DNA from: Fuscovulum blasticum DSM 2131
Lineage (GTDB): Bacteria > Pseudomonadota > Alphaproteobacteria > Rhodobacterales > Rhodobacteraceae
Assembly: GCF_003034965.1 (NCBI RefSeq)
Contig: NZ_PZKE01000006.1
Span: 124,001-188,000 of the forward strand
DNA length: 64,000 bases
Direction of reading: 5' to 3'
The notes beneath the pieces are model-generated. The model was not told the origin of the DNA. It did not search any database and worked only from the letters and a program-made list of their open reading frames with translations. This document shows, in pieces, positions 7,339-16,230 of this stretch. The first letter of the stretch is position 1. The number at the start of each line of letters is the position of its first letter. The translations under genes were made by a program, and so were the position numbers.

Positions 7339-8343
7339 TCACTTGCCTCCGAAGATGCCCTGCGGGCGGAACAGCAGAACGACGATCAGGATCACGAAGC
7401 TGACGGCCACCTTGTAATCGGTGGACAGCGCCTGATAGAGGCCCGGCCCCAGCCAGTCGGGCGGGGCAAGGTAGCCCAGGATCTTGCGCCAGGCCGAGGT
7501 GACGATCAGTTCCGAAAAGGCGATGACATAGCCGCCGACGATGGCGCCCAGCGGGCTGCCAAGACCGCCGACGATGGCCGCGGCGAAGATCGGCAGCAGA
7601 AGGCCGAAATAGACGAAGACGCGGAAGCTCTTGTCCAGGCCGTAAAGCGTGCCTGCGATGCAGGCCAAGGCGCCCGCGATCATCCAGGTGACCATGACCA
7701 CGCGGTCAGGGTTGATGCCGGACAGAAGCGCCAGATCCTCGTTGTCAGAATAGGCGCGCATCGACTTGCCGGTGCGGGTCTTTTGCAGGAACCAGAACAG
7801 CAGCGCCACGCAGACCACCGCCACCACGACCGACACCGCCTGTGTCGTCTTGATCGCCAGCGGTTCGGCAAGGCCGGTCGCATCGCGGAAGGTCTTGGGG
7901 TCCAGCAGGAAGCGGCTACCGTCGGTGAAGTTCTTTTCCGAGGTGCCGATGATCATCCGCACCAGCCCGTTCATCACGAACATCACCCCGGCCGAGACGA
8001 TGACCAGGATGATCGGCTTGGCCCGCTGGCGGCGGTAGAAACGATAGACCACGCGGTCGGTGCCCAGCACCATGGCGATGGTGACGGCAATGCCGAAGGG
8101 CAGGGCCAGCAGCGCGGTGGGCAGCGGGCCGCCGGTGATGCCCATCGACTGGAACCACCAGGTGAACAGGATCACGAAGGCGGTGCCGAAGGCCATGGTA
8201 TCGCCATGGGCGAAGTTGGAAAACCGCAGCACGCCGAAGATCAGCGTGACCCCCAGCGCGCCAAGCGCAAGCTGGCTGCCATAGGCAAGGCCGGGGATCA
8301 GGATGAAGTTCGAGAAGGCCACAAGGGCGTTGAGGAAGTCCAT
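7339..8343 (-). CDS. livH: Branched-chain amino-acid ABC transporter permease LivH
   Basis: A 334-residue membrane permease of the LivH family (GVLRFSNFAHGDTMAFGTAF near residue 40, SMRAYSDNEDLALLSGIN cytoplasmic loop that contacts the ATPases, and GGLGSPLGAIVGGYVIA). It pairs with LivM. The 5' and 3' neighbours lie 3 and 1 bases away, so translation is coupled within the operon. Length is typical for the family (290-340). Confidence 0.92.
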   Translation of the reverse strand: MDFLNALVAFSNFILIPGLAYGSQLALGALGVTLIFGVLRFSNFAHGDTMAFGTAFVILFTWWFQSMGITGGPLPTALLALPFGIAVTIAMVLGTDRVVYRFYRRQRAKPIILVIVSAGVMFVMNGLVRMIIGTSEKNFTDGSRFLLDPKTFRDATGLAEPLAIKTTQAVSVVVAVVCVALLFWFLQKTRTGKSMRAYSDNEDLALLSGINPDRVVMVTWMIAGALACIAGTLYGLDKSFRVFVYFGLLLPIFAAAIVGGLGSPLGAIVGGYVIAFSELIVTSAWRKILGYLAPPDWLGPGLYQALSTDYKVAVSFVILIVVLLFRPQGIFGGK

Positions 8344-8346
8344 GTC

Positions 8347-9060
8347 TCAGCCCCCGAGGAACGAACGGCGCACATCCGGGTCGGCAAGCAGCGCCTTTCC
8401 GGTGTCGGTGAAGCGGTTGGCGCCCTGCACCAGCACATAGCCCTTGTCGGCAATCTCCAGCGCCTGACGGGCGTTCTGTTCCACCATCAGGATGGAAATG
8501 CCGGTGCGGGCGATTTCGATGATGCGGTCGAAGAGTTCGTCCATCACGATGGGGCTGACCCCGGCGGTGGGTTCGTCCAGCATCAGAACCTTGGGCTGGG
8601 TCATCAGCGCGCGGCCGACGGCGACCTGCTGGCGCTGGCCGCCCGACAGTTCCCCCGCCGCCTGATGGCGTTTCTGCTTCAGGATGGGGAACAGGTCATA
8701 GACCTGTTCCATCGTGTCGCGGATCTGGGCGTCGGTGCGGATGAAGGCGCCCATCTCGAGGTTTTCCTCGACCGACATGGTGGTGAAGATGTTGTGGGTC
8801 TGCGGCACGAAGCCCATGCCCTTGCGCACGCGGGCCTGCGGGGTGAGGGCGGTGATGTCCTCGCCCGCCAGCCGCACGCTGCCCTGACGCAGTTTCAGCA
8901 TGCCGAAGACCGCCTTCATGGCGGTGGACTTGCCCGCGCCGTTCGGGCCGACGATGACCGCGATCTCGCCGGGTTCGACGGCGATGGTGCAGGAATGCAG
9001 GATGTCGACCGCGCCATAGCCGCCGGTCATGTTTTCACCGATCAGGAAGGGTTCAGCCAT
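8347..9060 (-). CDS. livF: Branched-chain amino-acid ABC transporter ATPase LivF
   Basis: A 237-residue ABC ATPase with Walker A GPNGAGKST, signature LSGGQRQQVAVGRAL, Walker B VLMLDEPTAGVSP and a switch histidine region. Its short length and AxKAVFGML segment fit LivF rather than LivG. It drives uptake through LivHM together with LivG. Its start codon overlaps the end of livG by 8 bases. Confidence 0.92.
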   Translation of the reverse strand: MAEPFLIGENMTGGYGAVDILHSCTIAVEPGEIAVIVGPNGAGKSTAMKAVFGMLKLRQGSVRLAGEDITALTPQARVRKGMGFVPQTHNIFTTMSVEENLEMGAFIRTDAQIRDTMEQVYDLFPILKQKRHQAAGELSGGQRQQVAVGRALMTQPKVLMLDEPTAGVSPIVMDELFDRIIEIARTGISILMVEQNARQALEIADKGYVLVQGANRFTDTGKALLADPDVRRSFLGG

Positions 9061-9844
9061 GGGCGTGTTCTTCCTTCAGCTTGTTCTTCAGGCCGGTGCC
9101 CAGGTAGGCCTCGATCACCCGTTCGTCGTTCTTCACTTCGTCCACCGTGCCTTCGGCCAGAACCTTGCCCTCGGCCATGCAGATGACCGGGCCACAGATG
9201 CGGCCGATGAAATCCATGTCGTGTTCGATCACGCAGAAGGTATAGCCGCGTTCCCTGTTCAGCCGGACGATGGCATCGCCGATGGTATTCAGCAGGGTGC
9301 GGTTCACCCCGGCGCCCACCTCGTCAAGGAAGACGATCTTCGCGTCCACCATCATGGTGCGGCCCAGTTCCAGCAGCTTCTTCTGCCCGCCCGAGATCAT
9401 GGCCGCCTTCTGGTCGGCCAGGTGGCTGATGGTCAGGAACTCCAGCACCTCATCGGCCTTGGCGCGCAGGCGTTCCTCTTCCGAGGCGACCTTGCCGCGG
9501 CGGAACAGCGCGTCCCACAGGTTTTCGCCCGATTGCGCGGCGGGAACCATCATCAGGTTCTCGCGCACGGTCATGCTGCCGAATTCATGGGCGATCTGGA
9601 AGGTGCGCAGAACGCCCTTGTGGAACAGCACATGCGGCGGCAGGCCGGTGATTTCCTCGTCGCCCATGTACACATGGCCCGAGGTGGGCGGCAGGCGTCC
9701 GGCGATGACGTTGAACAGCGTGGTCTTGCCAGCGCCGTTCGGGCCGATGAGGCCGGTGATCGCGCCCTTGCGGATTTCCAAGGTGGCGCCATCGACGGCA
9801 CGGAATCCACCGAAATGGCGATGAAGGTTCTCGACCCTGATCAT
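9053..9844 (-). CDS. livG: Branched-chain amino-acid ABC transporter ATPase LivG
   Basis: A 263-residue ABC ATPase with Walker A GPNGAGKTTLFN, signature ISGGQKKLLELGRTMM, Walker B KIVFLDEVGAGVN and the C-terminal EAYLG end typical of LivG. The signature segment here reads GGQKK, and the residue after LDE is V rather than P, a small departure from most paralogues. It is the second ATPase of the transporter; it follows livK with a 113-base gap that holds a strong hairpin. Confidence 0.92.
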   Translation of the reverse strand: MIRVENLHRHFGGFRAVDGATLEIRKGAITGLIGPNGAGKTTLFNVIAGRLPPTSGHVYMGDEEITGLPPHVLFHKGVLRTFQIAHEFGSMTVRENLMMVPAAQSGENLWDALFRRGKVASEEERLRAKADEVLEFLTISHLADQKAAMISGGQKKLLELGRTMMVDAKIVFLDEVGAGVNRTLLNTIGDAIVRLNRERGYTFCVIEHDMDFIGRICGPVICMAEGKVLAEGTVDEVKNDERVIEAYLGTGLKNKLKEEHAHG

Positions 9845-9903
9845 ACTATCCCCTGGCGGGCCCGCCGCTTTCGCTGTGCGTGGGGGGCCTTCTGATTGGC
9901 GAA

Positions 9904-9926
9904 CGGCCCGGGCAATGCCCGGGCCG
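9904..9926 (-). other. Intercistronic hairpin between livK and livG
   Basis: A 10-bp perfect stem (9904-9913 with 9917-9926; core GGCCCGGGC/GCCCGGGCC) with a 3-base loop and no T-tract. Hairpins of this kind after a binding-protein gene often protect the upstream message from 3' exonucleases, giving more binding protein than transporter; that role is inferred. Confidence 0.6.
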
Positions 9927-9957
9927 CCGTCTCTGATGTCATGGTTTCAGCGTCGGA

Positions 9958-11160
9958 TCAACGGTAACCGACGATTTCCCACTTGCCATCCTTGATCTCG
10001 TCTTCGGCGAAGGTGCCCGAGGCATCGCCGCCGTCGATCAGCGTCACGCCGGTGGCGCCGTCATAGTCGATGGCGGTGCCGGCCGCGATCAGTTCCAGCG
10101 CCTTGCCCAGTTCGCCGGCCTTGATCTTGGTGCCCGAACCGTCGGCGGGGCCGTTGGCGATTTCGATGACCTTGTCCTTGTAGACCTTCGGGTCGGTCGA
10201 GTTCGCCGCCTGCATCGCCAGCATGATCAGCGCCGCCGCGTCATAGCTGGTGGCGGCGAAGTTGGTCGAACCGTCGAAGGACGGCTCGAAGGCCTTGGCC
10301 AGATCGAGATAGGCGCTATAGCCTTCCGAGGTGGAGGCGGCGTGTTGCCCGAACGAGCCGTTCAGCGCCGGGCCGATGGCTTCGACAAGGCTGTCGCCAT
10401 ACATGCCGCCCGGCAGGCCGAAGGTGGTGAAGGCGCCGGTGTCCACGGCGGCCTGGATGATGCCCTTGCCGCCCTGGTCGATGTAGCCTGCCACGACCAG
10501 CACGTCGCCGCCGGCCGAGGCCAGGGCGCCGACTTCGGCCGAGTAGTCCGCCTTGCCGTCGTCATGGCTGGCGTTGATGGTGATGGTGCCGCCCTTGGCG
10601 GTGAAGGCGTTGGCGATGGCTTCGGCCAGGCCCTTGCCATAGTCGCTGTTGGAATAGGTCAGCGCGATCGACTTGACGCCGCGGGCTTCCAGCACGTCGG
10701 CCATGACCTGGCCTTCGCGGGCGTCCGAGGGGACGGTGCGGAAGAACAGGCCGTCATCCGGGTCGGTGCTGAGGGCGGGCGAGGTGGCCGAGGGCGAGAT
10801 CATCACGATGCCGTTCGGCATGGCGACGTTGGTCAGCACGGCGCGGGTCACACCCGAGCAGTCGCCGCCGATGATGCCCTTGACGCCTTCCACGGTGACA
10901 AGGCGTTCCGCAGCGGCCGAGGCGGCGGCGGCGTCGATGCAGGTCGAGTCGGCGCGGACGTTCTGGAACACCCAGCCATTCGCCGCCTTGCCCGAATCGT
11001 TCACTTCCTTGATCGCCATGTCGGCGGCGGTGAACATGTTGGGCGAGATGCTTTCGATCGGGCCGGTGATGCCAAGCAGCGTGCCCAGCTTCACGTCTTC
11101 GGCAGATACGACACCAGCGGTCAGCGCCAGCGTCGAAGCGGCCAGAAACAGTTTCTTCAT
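9958..11160 (-). CDS. Periplasmic amino-acid-binding protein LivK-type (first copy)
   Basis: A 400-residue protein with a signal peptide (MKKLFLAASTLALTAGVVSA) and the type I periplasmic binding fold of the HAAT/Peripla_BP_6 family (VKLGTLLGITGPIESISP at the mature N-terminus). It delivers substrate to LivHM. It lies 113 bases upstream of livG in the same direction, so it belongs to the transporter operon. It is a clear paralogue of the next protein upstream (11400-12596), sharing segments such as KSIALTYSNSDYGKGLAEAI and ARVxPE-region equivalents. The ligand cannot be read from the sequence. Confidence 0.9.
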   Translation of the reverse strand: MKKLFLAASTLALTAGVVSAEDVKLGTLLGITGPIESISPNMFTAADMAIKEVNDSGKAANGWVFQNVRADSTCIDAAAASAAAERLVTVEGVKGIIGGDCSGVTRAVLTNVAMPNGIVMISPSATSPALSTDPDDGLFFRTVPSDAREGQVMADVLEARGVKSIALTYSNSDYGKGLAEAIANAFTAKGGTITINASHDDGKADYSAEVGALASAGGDVLVVAGYIDQGGKGIIQAAVDTGAFTTFGLPGGMYGDSLVEAIGPALNGSFGQHAASTSEGYSAYLDLAKAFEPSFDGSTNFAATSYDAAALIMLAMQAANSTDPKVYKDKVIEIANGPADGSGTKIKAGELGKALELIAAGTAIDYDGATGVTLIDGGDASGTFAEDEIKDGKWEIVGYR

Positions 11161-11307
11161 GGGGTCCTCCAGACCGGATCAGATTCCTGCGGCAAGGCCG
11201 AACCGGCCGCCCAGCCGGAGGGAATACCCCCGCCCGAACAGCGGCAAGGCGACAGAAAGCCGCGCAAATCTTTTGCACTGTCAGAACGGAAAGTGGAAGG
11301 ACCGGGC

Positions 11308-11348
11308 AGAAAAAGAATGGCCCTGCCCGCAAGGGTGCGGGCAGGGCC
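11308..11348 (-). terminator. Strong Rho-independent terminator after the second binding-protein gene
   Basis: A 12-bp perfect stem (11319-11330 with 11337-11348, 6-base loop) is followed on the minus strand by ATTCTTTTTC. It lies 52 bases after the stop of the 11400-12596 gene, between it and the first binding-protein gene, so the two paralogues are likely expressed separately. The rest of the 239-base gap must hold the promoter of the livK-G-F-H-M operon; I see no clear boxes. Confidence 0.9.
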
Positions 11349-11399
11349 GGGGATATGGCGCGACTCAGCCCCTGCAGGGGGGGCAGGCCGCCGGACGGA

Positions 11400-12596
11400 T
11401 CAGCGGAACTTGACGGTCTCGTACTTGCCGCCCTTGATCTCGAACTCCTTGTAGCGGCCGGCCGATTCACCGGGGCCGATCAGGGTGACGCCCGAGGCGC
11501 CGTCGTAATCGACCGCCTTGCCGGCGGCGATCAGTTCCAGAGCCTTGCCCAGTTCGCCCGGAAGGATCTTGGTGCCCGAGCCGTCTGCCGGCCCGTTGGC
11601 GATGTCCATGATCTTGTCCTTGTAGACGTTCGGGTCGGTCGAGCCGGCGGCGACCATGGCCAGCATGATCAGCGCGGCGCCGTCATAGCTTTCCATCGAA
11701 TAGGGCGAGGTTGCGTCGAAGGGGGCGGCGCTGGTCTTGCCCATTTCGGTCAGGATCGCGGCGCCGGGGCTGTCGGACTGGGCGACCTGGCCATAGCTGC
11801 CGTCCAGGCCCGGGCCGATGGCGGCGGGCAGGCTGTCGCCGACCATGCCGCCGGGCAGGCCGAAGGTCGAGAAGGCGCCGCTGTCCAGCGAGGCCTGGAT
11901 GATGCCCTTGCCGCCCTGGTCCAGATAGCCGGCCACGACCAGAAGGTCGCCGCCCGCCGCCGCAAGGGCTGCGACTTCGGCCGAATAGTCGGCCTTGCCG
12001 TCGTCATGCGCGGCGTTGATCGTGACCGTGCCGCCCTTGGCGGTGAAGGCCGCGGCGATGGCTTCGGCCAGGCCCTTGCCGTAGTCGCTGTTGGAATAGG
12101 TCAGCGCGATCGACTTCACGCCCTTTTCGGTCAGGATGTCGGCCATGACCTCGCCTTCGCGGGCGTCCGAGGGCGCGGTGCGGAAGAACAGGCCATTGTC
12201 CGGGTCGGCGCTGAGCGCGGGCGAGGTGGCCGAGGGCGAGACCATCACGATGCCGTTCGGCATGGCGACATTGGTCAGCACGGCGCGGGTCACGCCCGAG
12301 CAGTCGGCGCCGATGATGCCCTTGACGCCTTCGGCGGTGATCATCCGCTCTGCCGCAGCGGTGGCCGCCGCCGCGTCGGTGCAGGTGGAATCGCCGCGCA
12401 CCGGCACGAAGGTATAGGGCGACTTGCCCGAGGCATTCACCTCGGACATGGCCAGTTCAGCGGCCGCGGCCATGTGCTTGGTGAGCGATTCGATGGGGCC
12501 GGTGAAGCCGATGAGGATGCCCAGTTTGACATCTTCGGCCGAGGCGGCGCCCACGGTCAAAGCGCAGGCCGAAACGGCCAGCAGAAGTTTCTTCAT
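11400..12596 (-). CDS. Periplasmic amino-acid-binding protein LivK-type (second copy)
   Basis: A 398-residue paralogue of the binding protein just downstream, with the same architecture: signal peptide MKKLLLAVSACALTVGAASA, then VKLGILIGFTGPIESL and the Peripla_BP_6 fold. Differences cluster in the first third (PYTFVPVRGDSTC against GWVFQNVRADSTC) and near residues 260-290, where ligand-contacting loops are expected, so it may accept a different substrate for the same LivHMGF transporter. It has its own strong terminator, and GGAG lies 7-10 bases before its start. It is transcribed alone. Confidence 0.9.
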   Translation of the reverse strand: MKKLLLAVSACALTVGAASAEDVKLGILIGFTGPIESLTKHMAAAAELAMSEVNASGKSPYTFVPVRGDSTCTDAAAATAAAERMITAEGVKGIIGADCSGVTRAVLTNVAMPNGIVMVSPSATSPALSADPDNGLFFRTAPSDAREGEVMADILTEKGVKSIALTYSNSDYGKGLAEAIAAAFTAKGGTVTINAAHDDGKADYSAEVAALAAAGGDLLVVAGYLDQGGKGIIQASLDSGAFSTFGLPGGMVGDSLPAAIGPGLDGSYGQVAQSDSPGAAILTEMGKTSAAPFDATSPYSMESYDGAALIMLAMVAAGSTDPNVYKDKIMDIANGPADGSGTKILPGELGKALELIAAGKAVDYDGASGVTLIGPGESAGRYKEFEIKGGKYETVKFR

Positions 12597-12774
12597 TTTT
12601 TATCTCCCTGTTCGGACTGTTGTCCTGAAAAGGCAGCCTAAAGCCGATGCAATTGAAAGAAAAGTCTGTTGAATGGCCGGGAAATGGCAGCCAATTCCCC
12701 GCTTTTGATGAAAGTCGATGCGGGTTTTGCCCACAATTTCGGCGGCTTGCCCGCAAGGGCCGAAGCGGCGCGGA

Positions 12775-13797
12775 TCAGATCGACAGGCGGACCGGCACGG
12801 CGCCGGGCAGGCCTTGCGTGCCGCGTTCGCGATAGGGGGTGGTGTTGTAATGCGCCCGGTAGCATTTCGAGAAATGCGACGGGCTGGCAAAGCCGCAGGC
12901 GAGCGCCACGTTGATCACGCTCATATCCGTCTGCATCAGCAGGTTGCGCGCCTTTTGCAGACGCAGTTCCATGTAATAGCGTTTCGGGCTGCGGTTCAGA
13001 TAGCGGCGGAACAGGCGTTCCAGTTGCCGGGTGGACATGCCCACTTCCTCGGCCAGATCGGCGGGCGACATCGGGTCTTCGATATTGCCTTCCATCATCT
13101 GGATGACCTGGGACAGTTTCGGATGCCGCACGCCGATGCGGGTGGGGATCGACAGGCGCTGCGTGTCCTGATCGGTGCGGATGGTGGAATAGATCAACTG
13201 GTCGGCCACGGTATTGGCCAGATCCTCGCCATGGTCGGCGGCGATCACCTTCAGCATCAGGTCCAGCGACGAGGTGCCGCCGGCGGTGGTCCAGCGGTTG
13301 CCGTCCATGACGAAGACCGATTTGGTCAGCTTCACCTCTTCGAATTCCTCAAGGAAGCCGTCCTGGTTTTCCCAGTGGATGGTGGCCTTCTTGCCATCCA
13401 GCAGCCCCGCACGGGCCAGCGCGAAGGCGCCGGTGCACAGGCCGCCGACGATGGCGCCGCGCCGCGCTTCGCGCCGCAGCCAGTTCAGCACGCCGCGCGT
13501 GGTGGCCCGCTGCACGTCGATGCCGCCGCAGACCAGGAGCACGTCCTCGCGGTCGATCTCGGTCAGGCCCATGTCCAGCTTGAAGGCGGTGCCGTTGGAA
13601 CAGACCGCCACCTCGCCGCCTTCGCCGGCCAGCGCCCAGGCGTAAAGCGGACGCCCCGCCACGCGGTTGGCAATGCGCAGGGGTTCGATGGCGCTGGCGA
13701 AGGCCAGCATGGTGAAGCGGTCAAGCAGCAGGAAGACAAACCTGCGCGTTGCGGCCTCGGTCGCGTTCTGGGTGGCTTTGCGCGGAGAGATGGACAT
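12775..13797 (-). CDS. GlxA-family (GbdR-like) AraC-type transcriptional regulator
   Basis: A 340-residue regulator with an N-terminal DJ-1/PfpI-like domain (FVFLLLDRFTMLAFASAIEP; nucleophile-elbow-like GGLCTGAFALA) and a C-terminal AraC double helix-turn-helix (MSPADLAEEVGMSTRQLERLF and FASPSHFSKCYRAHYNTTP). This is the architecture of GlxA, GbdR, CdhR and SouR. Several of those control betaine, carnitine or sarcosine catabolism in Pseudomonas and relatives. Here the DMG dehydrogenase-type gene (3073-5493) and the sox operon make such a role plausible, but the effector is inferred. A motif shared with the dmgdh upstream region overlaps its ribosome-binding region. Confidence 0.85.
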   Translation of the reverse strand: MSISPRKATQNATEAATRRFVFLLLDRFTMLAFASAIEPLRIANRVAGRPLYAWALAGEGGEVAVCSNGTAFKLDMGLTEIDREDVLLVCGGIDVQRATTRGVLNWLRREARRGAIVGGLCTGAFALARAGLLDGKKATIHWENQDGFLEEFEEVKLTKSVFVMDGNRWTTAGGTSSLDLMLKVIAADHGEDLANTVADQLIYSTIRTDQDTQRLSIPTRIGVRHPKLSQVIQMMEGNIEDPMSPADLAEEVGMSTRQLERLFRRYLNRSPKRYYMELRLQKARNLLMQTDMSVINVALACGFASPSHFSKCYRAHYNTTPYRERGTQGLPGAVPVRLSI

Positions 13798-13800
13798 CTT

Positions 13801-13824
13801 GCGACCTGTTGGTGTCGTTTGCGG
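13801..13824 (-). promoter_or_regulatory. Candidate autoregulatory operator at the GlxA-type regulator start
   Basis: GCGAC-N7-TGTCG followed by TTTGCGG, directly before the start codon. The 12 bases TGTCGTTTGCGG (13813-13824) match the dmgdh site at 11 of 12 positions. The GCGAC part is also the complement of the likely Shine-Dalgarno (AGGTCGC), so that half may be coincidental. Confidence 0.45.
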
Positions 13825-13956
13825 GCATTGGAAGCCGAAATTTTACACTTGTGCAAGAGCCAGCAGCATATCTTTCACCCGCCTTTTGCGGTTTGCATCC
13901 AAAGGCGGCAAGGGCTATAGGCTCGGGCCGTTATCGCAAACGATGCGGAGGGTGCC

Positions 13957-15327
13957 ATGACCAAGGGTTGGACGAAATCGGACTGGCGTGCAAAGCCGCG
14001 GGTCCAGATGCCGGATTACCCCGATCAGGCGGCCCTGAAGGGCGTTGAGGCGCAGCTTGCCAAGTATCCGCCGCTGGTCTTCGCGGGTGAGGCGCGGCGG
14101 CTGAAGAAGCAGCTTGCACAGGCCGCGGCCGGCAAGGCCTTTGTCCTGCAGGGCGGCGACTGTGCCGAGAGCTTTGCCGAATTCAGCGCCGACAACATCC
14201 GCGACACGTTCCGCGTGATGCTGCAGATGGCGGTGGTGCTGACCTATGGCGCCAAGGTGCCGGTGATCAAGGTCGGCCGCATGGCCGGGCAGTTTGCCAA
14301 GCCGCGCTCCGCCCCCACCGAGGTGATCGGCGGGGTGGAATACCCCAGCTACCGCGGCGACATCATCAACGGGTTCGAGACCTCGGTCGAGGCGCGGATG
14401 CCCGATCCGCAGCGCATGTTGCAGGCCTATACGCAGGCGGCGGCCAGCCTGAACCTGCTGCGCGCCTTCAGCACCGGCGGTTTTGCCGACATCCACCGCG
14501 TTCATAGCTGGACGCTGGGCTTTGCCGATCAGGACAAGGCCGAGCGTTACCGCGAGCTGTCGAACCGGATTTCCGACGCGCTGGACTTCATGAACGCGGC
14601 TGGCGTGAACAGCGAGACCGCGAACGAGCTGAGCCGGGTGGATTTCTACACCAGCCACGAGGCGCTGCTGCTGGAATACGAAGAAGCCCTGTGCCGGATC
14701 GACAGCCTGACCGGGCAGCCGGTGGCGGGGTCGGGGCATATGCTGTGGATCGGCGACCGCACCCGTCAGGTGGACGGCGCGCATGTCGAATTCTGCCGCG
14801 GCGTGCTGAACCCGATCGGGCTGAAATGCGGGCCTTCGACCACGGTCGATGACCTGAAGGTGCTGATGGCCAAGCTGAACCCGGAAAACGAGGCGGGCCG
14901 GCTGACGCTGATCGCGCGTTTCGGGGCGGGCAAGGTGGGGGAAAACCTGCCGCGCCTGATCAAGGCGGTGCAGGAGGAAGGCGCCAATGTCGTCTGGTCC
15001 TGCGACCCGATGCACGGCAACACGATCAAGTCGTCGTCGGGCTACAAGACCCGGCCCTTCGACAGCGTGCTGCGCGAGGTGCGCGAGTTCTTTGCCATCC
15101 ACAAGGCGGAAGGCACCGTCCCCGGCGGCGTGCATTTCGAGATGACGGGGCAGGACGTGACCGAATGCACCGGCGGTCTGCGCGCGGTGTCGGATGAAAA
15201 CCTGGCCGACCGTTACCACACCGCCTGCGACCCGCGGCTGAACGCCAGCCAGTCGCTGGAACTGGCCTTCCTTGTGGCCGAGGAACTGACCCGCCAGCGC
15301 GAGGAAGCGCGTCGCGTCGCGTTCTGA
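13957..15327 (+). CDS. aroG: Class II 3-deoxy-7-phosphoheptulonate synthase
   Basis: A 456-residue enzyme of the plant/actinobacterial-like class II DAHP synthase family, which joins phosphoenolpyruvate and erythrose 4-phosphate in the first step of the shikimate pathway. Diagnostic stretches are [12 protein letters not shown] near residue 60, KPRSAP, the [16 protein letters not shown] block, [12 protein letters not shown] and [10 protein letters not shown]. The length is normal for the class. AtG has a GGAGG-like site (CGGAGGGTGCC) before the ATG. It is monocistronic: a terminator follows. The symbol aroG is used loosely; aroH or aroF are also seen for this class. Confidence 0.92.
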   Translation: MTKGWTKSDWRAKPRVQMPDYPDQAALKGVEAQLAKYPPLVFAGEARRLKKQLAQAAAGKAFVLQGGDCAESFAEFSADNIRDTFRVMLQMAVVLTYGAKVPVIKVGRMAGQFAKPRSAPTEVIGGVEYPSYRGDIINGFETSVEARMPDPQRMLQAYTQAAASLNLLRAFSTGGFADIHRVHSWTLGFADQDKAERYRELSNRISDALDFMNAAGVNSETANELSRVDFYTSHEALLLEYEEALCRIDSLTGQPVAGSGHMLWIGDRTRQVDGAHVEFCRGVLNPIGLKCGPSTTVDDLKVLMAKLNPENEAGRLTLIARFGAGKVGENLPRLIKAVQEEGANVVWSCDPMHGNTIKSSSGYKTRPFDSVLREVREFFAIHKAEGTVPGGVHFEMTGQDVTECTGGLRAVSDENLADRYHTACDPRLNASQSLELAFLVAEELTRQREEARRVAF

Positions 15328-15351
15328 GCCGGCAGGCAGATCTGCAACAGG

Positions 15352-15380
15352 CGCCCGTCCCGAAAGGGGCGGGCGTCTTG
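15352..15380 (+). terminator. Terminator of the DAHP synthase gene
   Basis: CGCCCGTCCC (15352-15361) pairs with GGGGCGGGCG (15366-15375) around a GAAA tetraloop, with one G-T pair, followed by TCTTG. It lies 24 bases after the stop, before the converging PAS gene. Confidence 0.75.
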
Positions 15381-15404
15381 CGTTGCGGCCCCCGGGCGGT
15401 GCGG

Positions 15405-16052
15405 TCAGTCGACGGAATGGACCAGCCGCAGATGCGGCGCGCGGGGCGGCGGGGCCGGGCTTTCAGCGAAGCCGGGGGCGGGGTCGCGGGTCGGGCCGGG
15501 GCTGATCGGCGGAATGGTCAGCCGGGTTTCGGTGCTGCGCAGAACGGTGAAGCGGCGGGGCGATCGGCCCATCTCGCCACTGGTTTCAAGGCAGCCCAGG
15601 GCCAGATCGCAGCCGCCGGAGCCGGACCGCAGCGGCATCAGAAGCAGCCGGGCCAGCAGGCCGGGGCGGCCGATGCCGCGTTCGGCTTCCAACTGCACCT
15701 CGGCCACGGCGGGCATTGTGAACACCTGTTCGGCAGACTGGGCCAGTTTCAGCCGGGCTTCGGGCAGGAACAGGCAGGACAGCGGCAGGCCCTTCATGTC
15801 CAGACCGGCAAGGTCGGTCAGGCCCATGCCGGCGATGCGCAGTCGCAGAAGGCCGGTGCCGATGCGGTCGGCCACGAAGACATGATCCAGCGCCTGCGCC
15901 AGACCGCGCGGGTCCAGATCGGCGCGCAAGGGGATCTGGCCGGTTTCGGCGCGCAGACCTTCCCAATAGGCGCGGACCCGGGCGATGGCGGGAAACCCGG
16001 CGCCGGTTGCGGCCCGGCTGCCGCCGGGGCCGCCCGGAAACGAGAATATCAT
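15405..16052 (-). CDS. PAS-domain protein of the PAS_5 (DUF1457) type
   Basis: A 215-residue protein typical of Rhodobacterales and Rhizobiales. The N-terminal two thirds carry the PAS_5 pattern: VRAYWEGLRA, then PLRADLDPRGLAQALDHVFV, then LRLRIAGMGLTDLAG and LPLSCLFLP. The C-terminal 50 residues are Pro-rich and probably disordered. There is no membrane segment or output domain. The start at 16052 is preferred over the ATG at 16067 because GGAGGT stands 4 bases before it. PAS folds sense small molecules or mediate contacts; no ligand can be named. It converges with the DAHP synthase and is divergent from yicC. Confidence 0.75.
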   Translation of the reverse strand: MIFSFPGGPGGSRAATGAGFPAIARVRAYWEGLRAETGQIPLRADLDPRGLAQALDHVFVADRIGTGLLRLRIAGMGLTDLAGLDMKGLPLSCLFLPEARLKLAQSAEQVFTMPAVAEVQLEAERGIGRPGLLARLLLMPLRSGSGGCDLALGCLETSGEMGRSPRRFTVLRSTETRLTIPPISPGPTRDPAPGFAESPAPPPRAPHLRLVHSVD

Positions 16053-16230
16053 CCTGACCTCCGTCATGCTGCGGGCGGCGTGTGTTGATGCGATCCGGCG
16101 GGTCTGCTAGGCCGGCTGGACCTGCGCGGGTCTTGCCGCAAGATTAGCCCGGATCGCGCGAATTTGGGCGAAAATCTTGTCAAATGGTAAATACCTGCCG
16201 CGCGGGCCGGGGCCGGAACAGGAGAGGGCG

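Noticed and set aside
9958-12596. Long near-identical DNA suggesting a recent transposition or assembly duplication.
   Set aside because: The two binding-protein genes differ at many positions and have separate terminators; this is ordinary paralogy.
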